Part shown: in pieces, positions 63,305-64,000 of the stretch
How positions within the stretch are numbered: the stretch's first letter is position 1
Layout: each line of letters begins with the position of its first letter
The notes under the pieces: model-generated
The model's database searches: none
What the model was told of the DNA's origin: nothing
What the model saw: only the letters and a program-made list of their open reading frames with translations
Source: CAYNUJ01 sp964573255
Lineage (GTDB): Bacteria > Bacteroidota > Ignavibacteria > Ignavibacteriales > Melioribacteraceae
NCBI GenBank assembly: GCA_964573255.1
Contig: CAZNJB010000013.1
Location: 1 to 64,000, forward strand
Length of the DNA stretch: 64,000 nt
Direction: 5' to 3'
Translations under genes and position numbers: made by a program

Positions 63305-64000
63305 ATGAACGACGATAAATCATATAAACCGGATTGGCAGCCAGAAGATGCGGGAGAAGAATTTGCCGTAAGAATTATAAAAGCTTCCGAATCAAAGAAT
63401 GTCGTTAAGAACAAAAAAGTAAAGAGTAAAAAGTTCGATATTGACGAACTCTACAACGGTGTTCTAAAAAATGACCGGGTTGCACTTGCTAGAGCAATAA
63501 CATTGATTGAAAGCAATGCTCCTAAGCATCACGCTGATTCTCAATTATTACTGACAAAATTACTACCGCATTCGGAAAAATCTTTACGCATTGGAATTAC
63601 AGGCGTTCCCGGCGCCGGGAAAAGCACATTGATCGAAGCCTTGGGAATGCATTTAATCTCTAAAGGGATGAAAGTTGCTGTTCTTACAATTGATCCAAGC
63701 AGCAGTATATCCAAAGGAAGTATACTGGGGGATAAAACGAGGATGGAACGATTATCCCGCGAACCCAATTGCTTTATACGCCCGTCTCCTTCCGGAGGAA
63801 CTCTCGGTGGTGTTGCACGCAAAACAAGAGAAACGATTACAATGTGTGAAGCAGCCGGCTACGATGTTATTCTCATTGAAACAGTCGGAGTAGGACAAAG
63901 TGAAGTTGCTGTTAGGTCTATGGTCGATTTTTTCCTCCTTGTCTTAATAGCAGGCGCAGGTGACGAGCTTCAAGGAATTAAAAAAGGAATAATAGAATTA
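63305..64000 (+). CDS. meaB: methylmalonyl-CoA mutase-associated GTPase MeaB, partial
   Basis: The visible 232 residues show the MeaB G-domain: Walker A GITGVPGAGKST at 97-108, LTIDPSSSISKGSILGDK, IRPSPSGGTLGG and LIETVGVGQSE, the family hallmark. MeaB loads adenosylcobalamin into methylmalonyl-CoA mutase and protects it from inactivation, so propionate or branched-chain degradation through methylmalonyl-CoA is expected. The ATG at 63305 is chosen as the first in frame. The frame is still open at the window edge; the mutase gene should lie near by. The N-terminal 45 residues are charged and longer than usual. Confidence 0.95.
   Translation, partial: MNDDKSYKPDWQPEDAGEEFAVRIIKASESKNVVKNKKVKSKKFDIDELYNGVLKNDRVALARAITLIESNAPKHHADSQLLLTKLLPHSEKSLRIGITGVPGAGKSTLIEALGMHLISKGMKVAVLTIDPSSSISKGSILGDKTRMERLSREPNCFIRPSPSGGTLGGVARKTRETITMCEAAGYDVILIETVGVGQSEVAVRSMVDFFLLVLIAGAGDELQGIKKGIIEL

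Overview
The window reads as chromosomal DNA of an AT-rich, Gram-negative member of the Bacteroidota/Chlorobiota group, most likely an Ignavibacteria-type organism. Several observations point there. SecA is about 1,020 residues with a coiled-coil insert and a C-terminal zinc motif. There are DUF4295- and DUF3078-type proteins, Crp/Fnr regulators of the Bacteroidota kind, a KamA-family radical SAM enzyme, a relic of a type IX secretion (T9SS) sorting domain, and many exported lipoproteins. No rRNA, tRNA, CRISPR array or intact insertion sequence was seen. The assignment rests on gene families only.

Left part, 1-9143, almost all minus strand: an edge-truncated RhuM-Fic fusion, an exported glycosidase-like lipoprotein, and two parallel cassettes. 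Each cassette has a Crp/Fnr regulator, a small membrane protein, a small exported protein and an NAD-dependent SDR. A broken extra copy of one membrane protein lies between them, so the region has grown by duplication and decay.

Defence part, 9305-25595: first, a four-gene, tightly spaced operon with an SPPY-type DNA methyltransferase, a DpnII-like nuclease, a DUF262-DUF1524 (GmrSD/SspE-like) nuclease and a DPPF-type methyltransferase. After xdhC and an S9 peptidase comes a type III restriction-modification operon (yhcG-type nuclease, mod, fic, res), with a decayed fragment of a second res gene just upstream. An inverted-repeat element is embedded in frame in the yhcG-type gene.

Housekeeping and export part, 25741-45239: uvrB, a DUF3078 protein, and a TetR-controlled export operon (membrane-fusion lipoprotein, ABC ATPase, TolC, second ABC ATPase, two ABC-2 permeases). 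The TetR promoter is flanked by two matching inverted repeats, and the two ATPases carry complementary degenerate motifs. Then come a 1,547-residue lamin-tail-repeat surface protein, a SpoU methyltransferase, an exported barrel-like protein, an AlbA_2 regulator and a TPR lipoprotein.

Right part, 45311-64000: a P-II protein and SecA, a 54-residue DUF4295-type protein, a KamA-family aminomutase, NfuA-like Fe-S protein, aldo/keto reductase, a single-domain response regulator, TauE and ArsC/Spx family proteins, a tripeptidyl-peptidase-II-like protease next to an OPT oligopeptide transporter (an apparent peptide-scavenging pair), a class V PLP enzyme overlapping NAD(P)HX epimerase, a T9SS-domain relic, and the start of meaB at the right edge.
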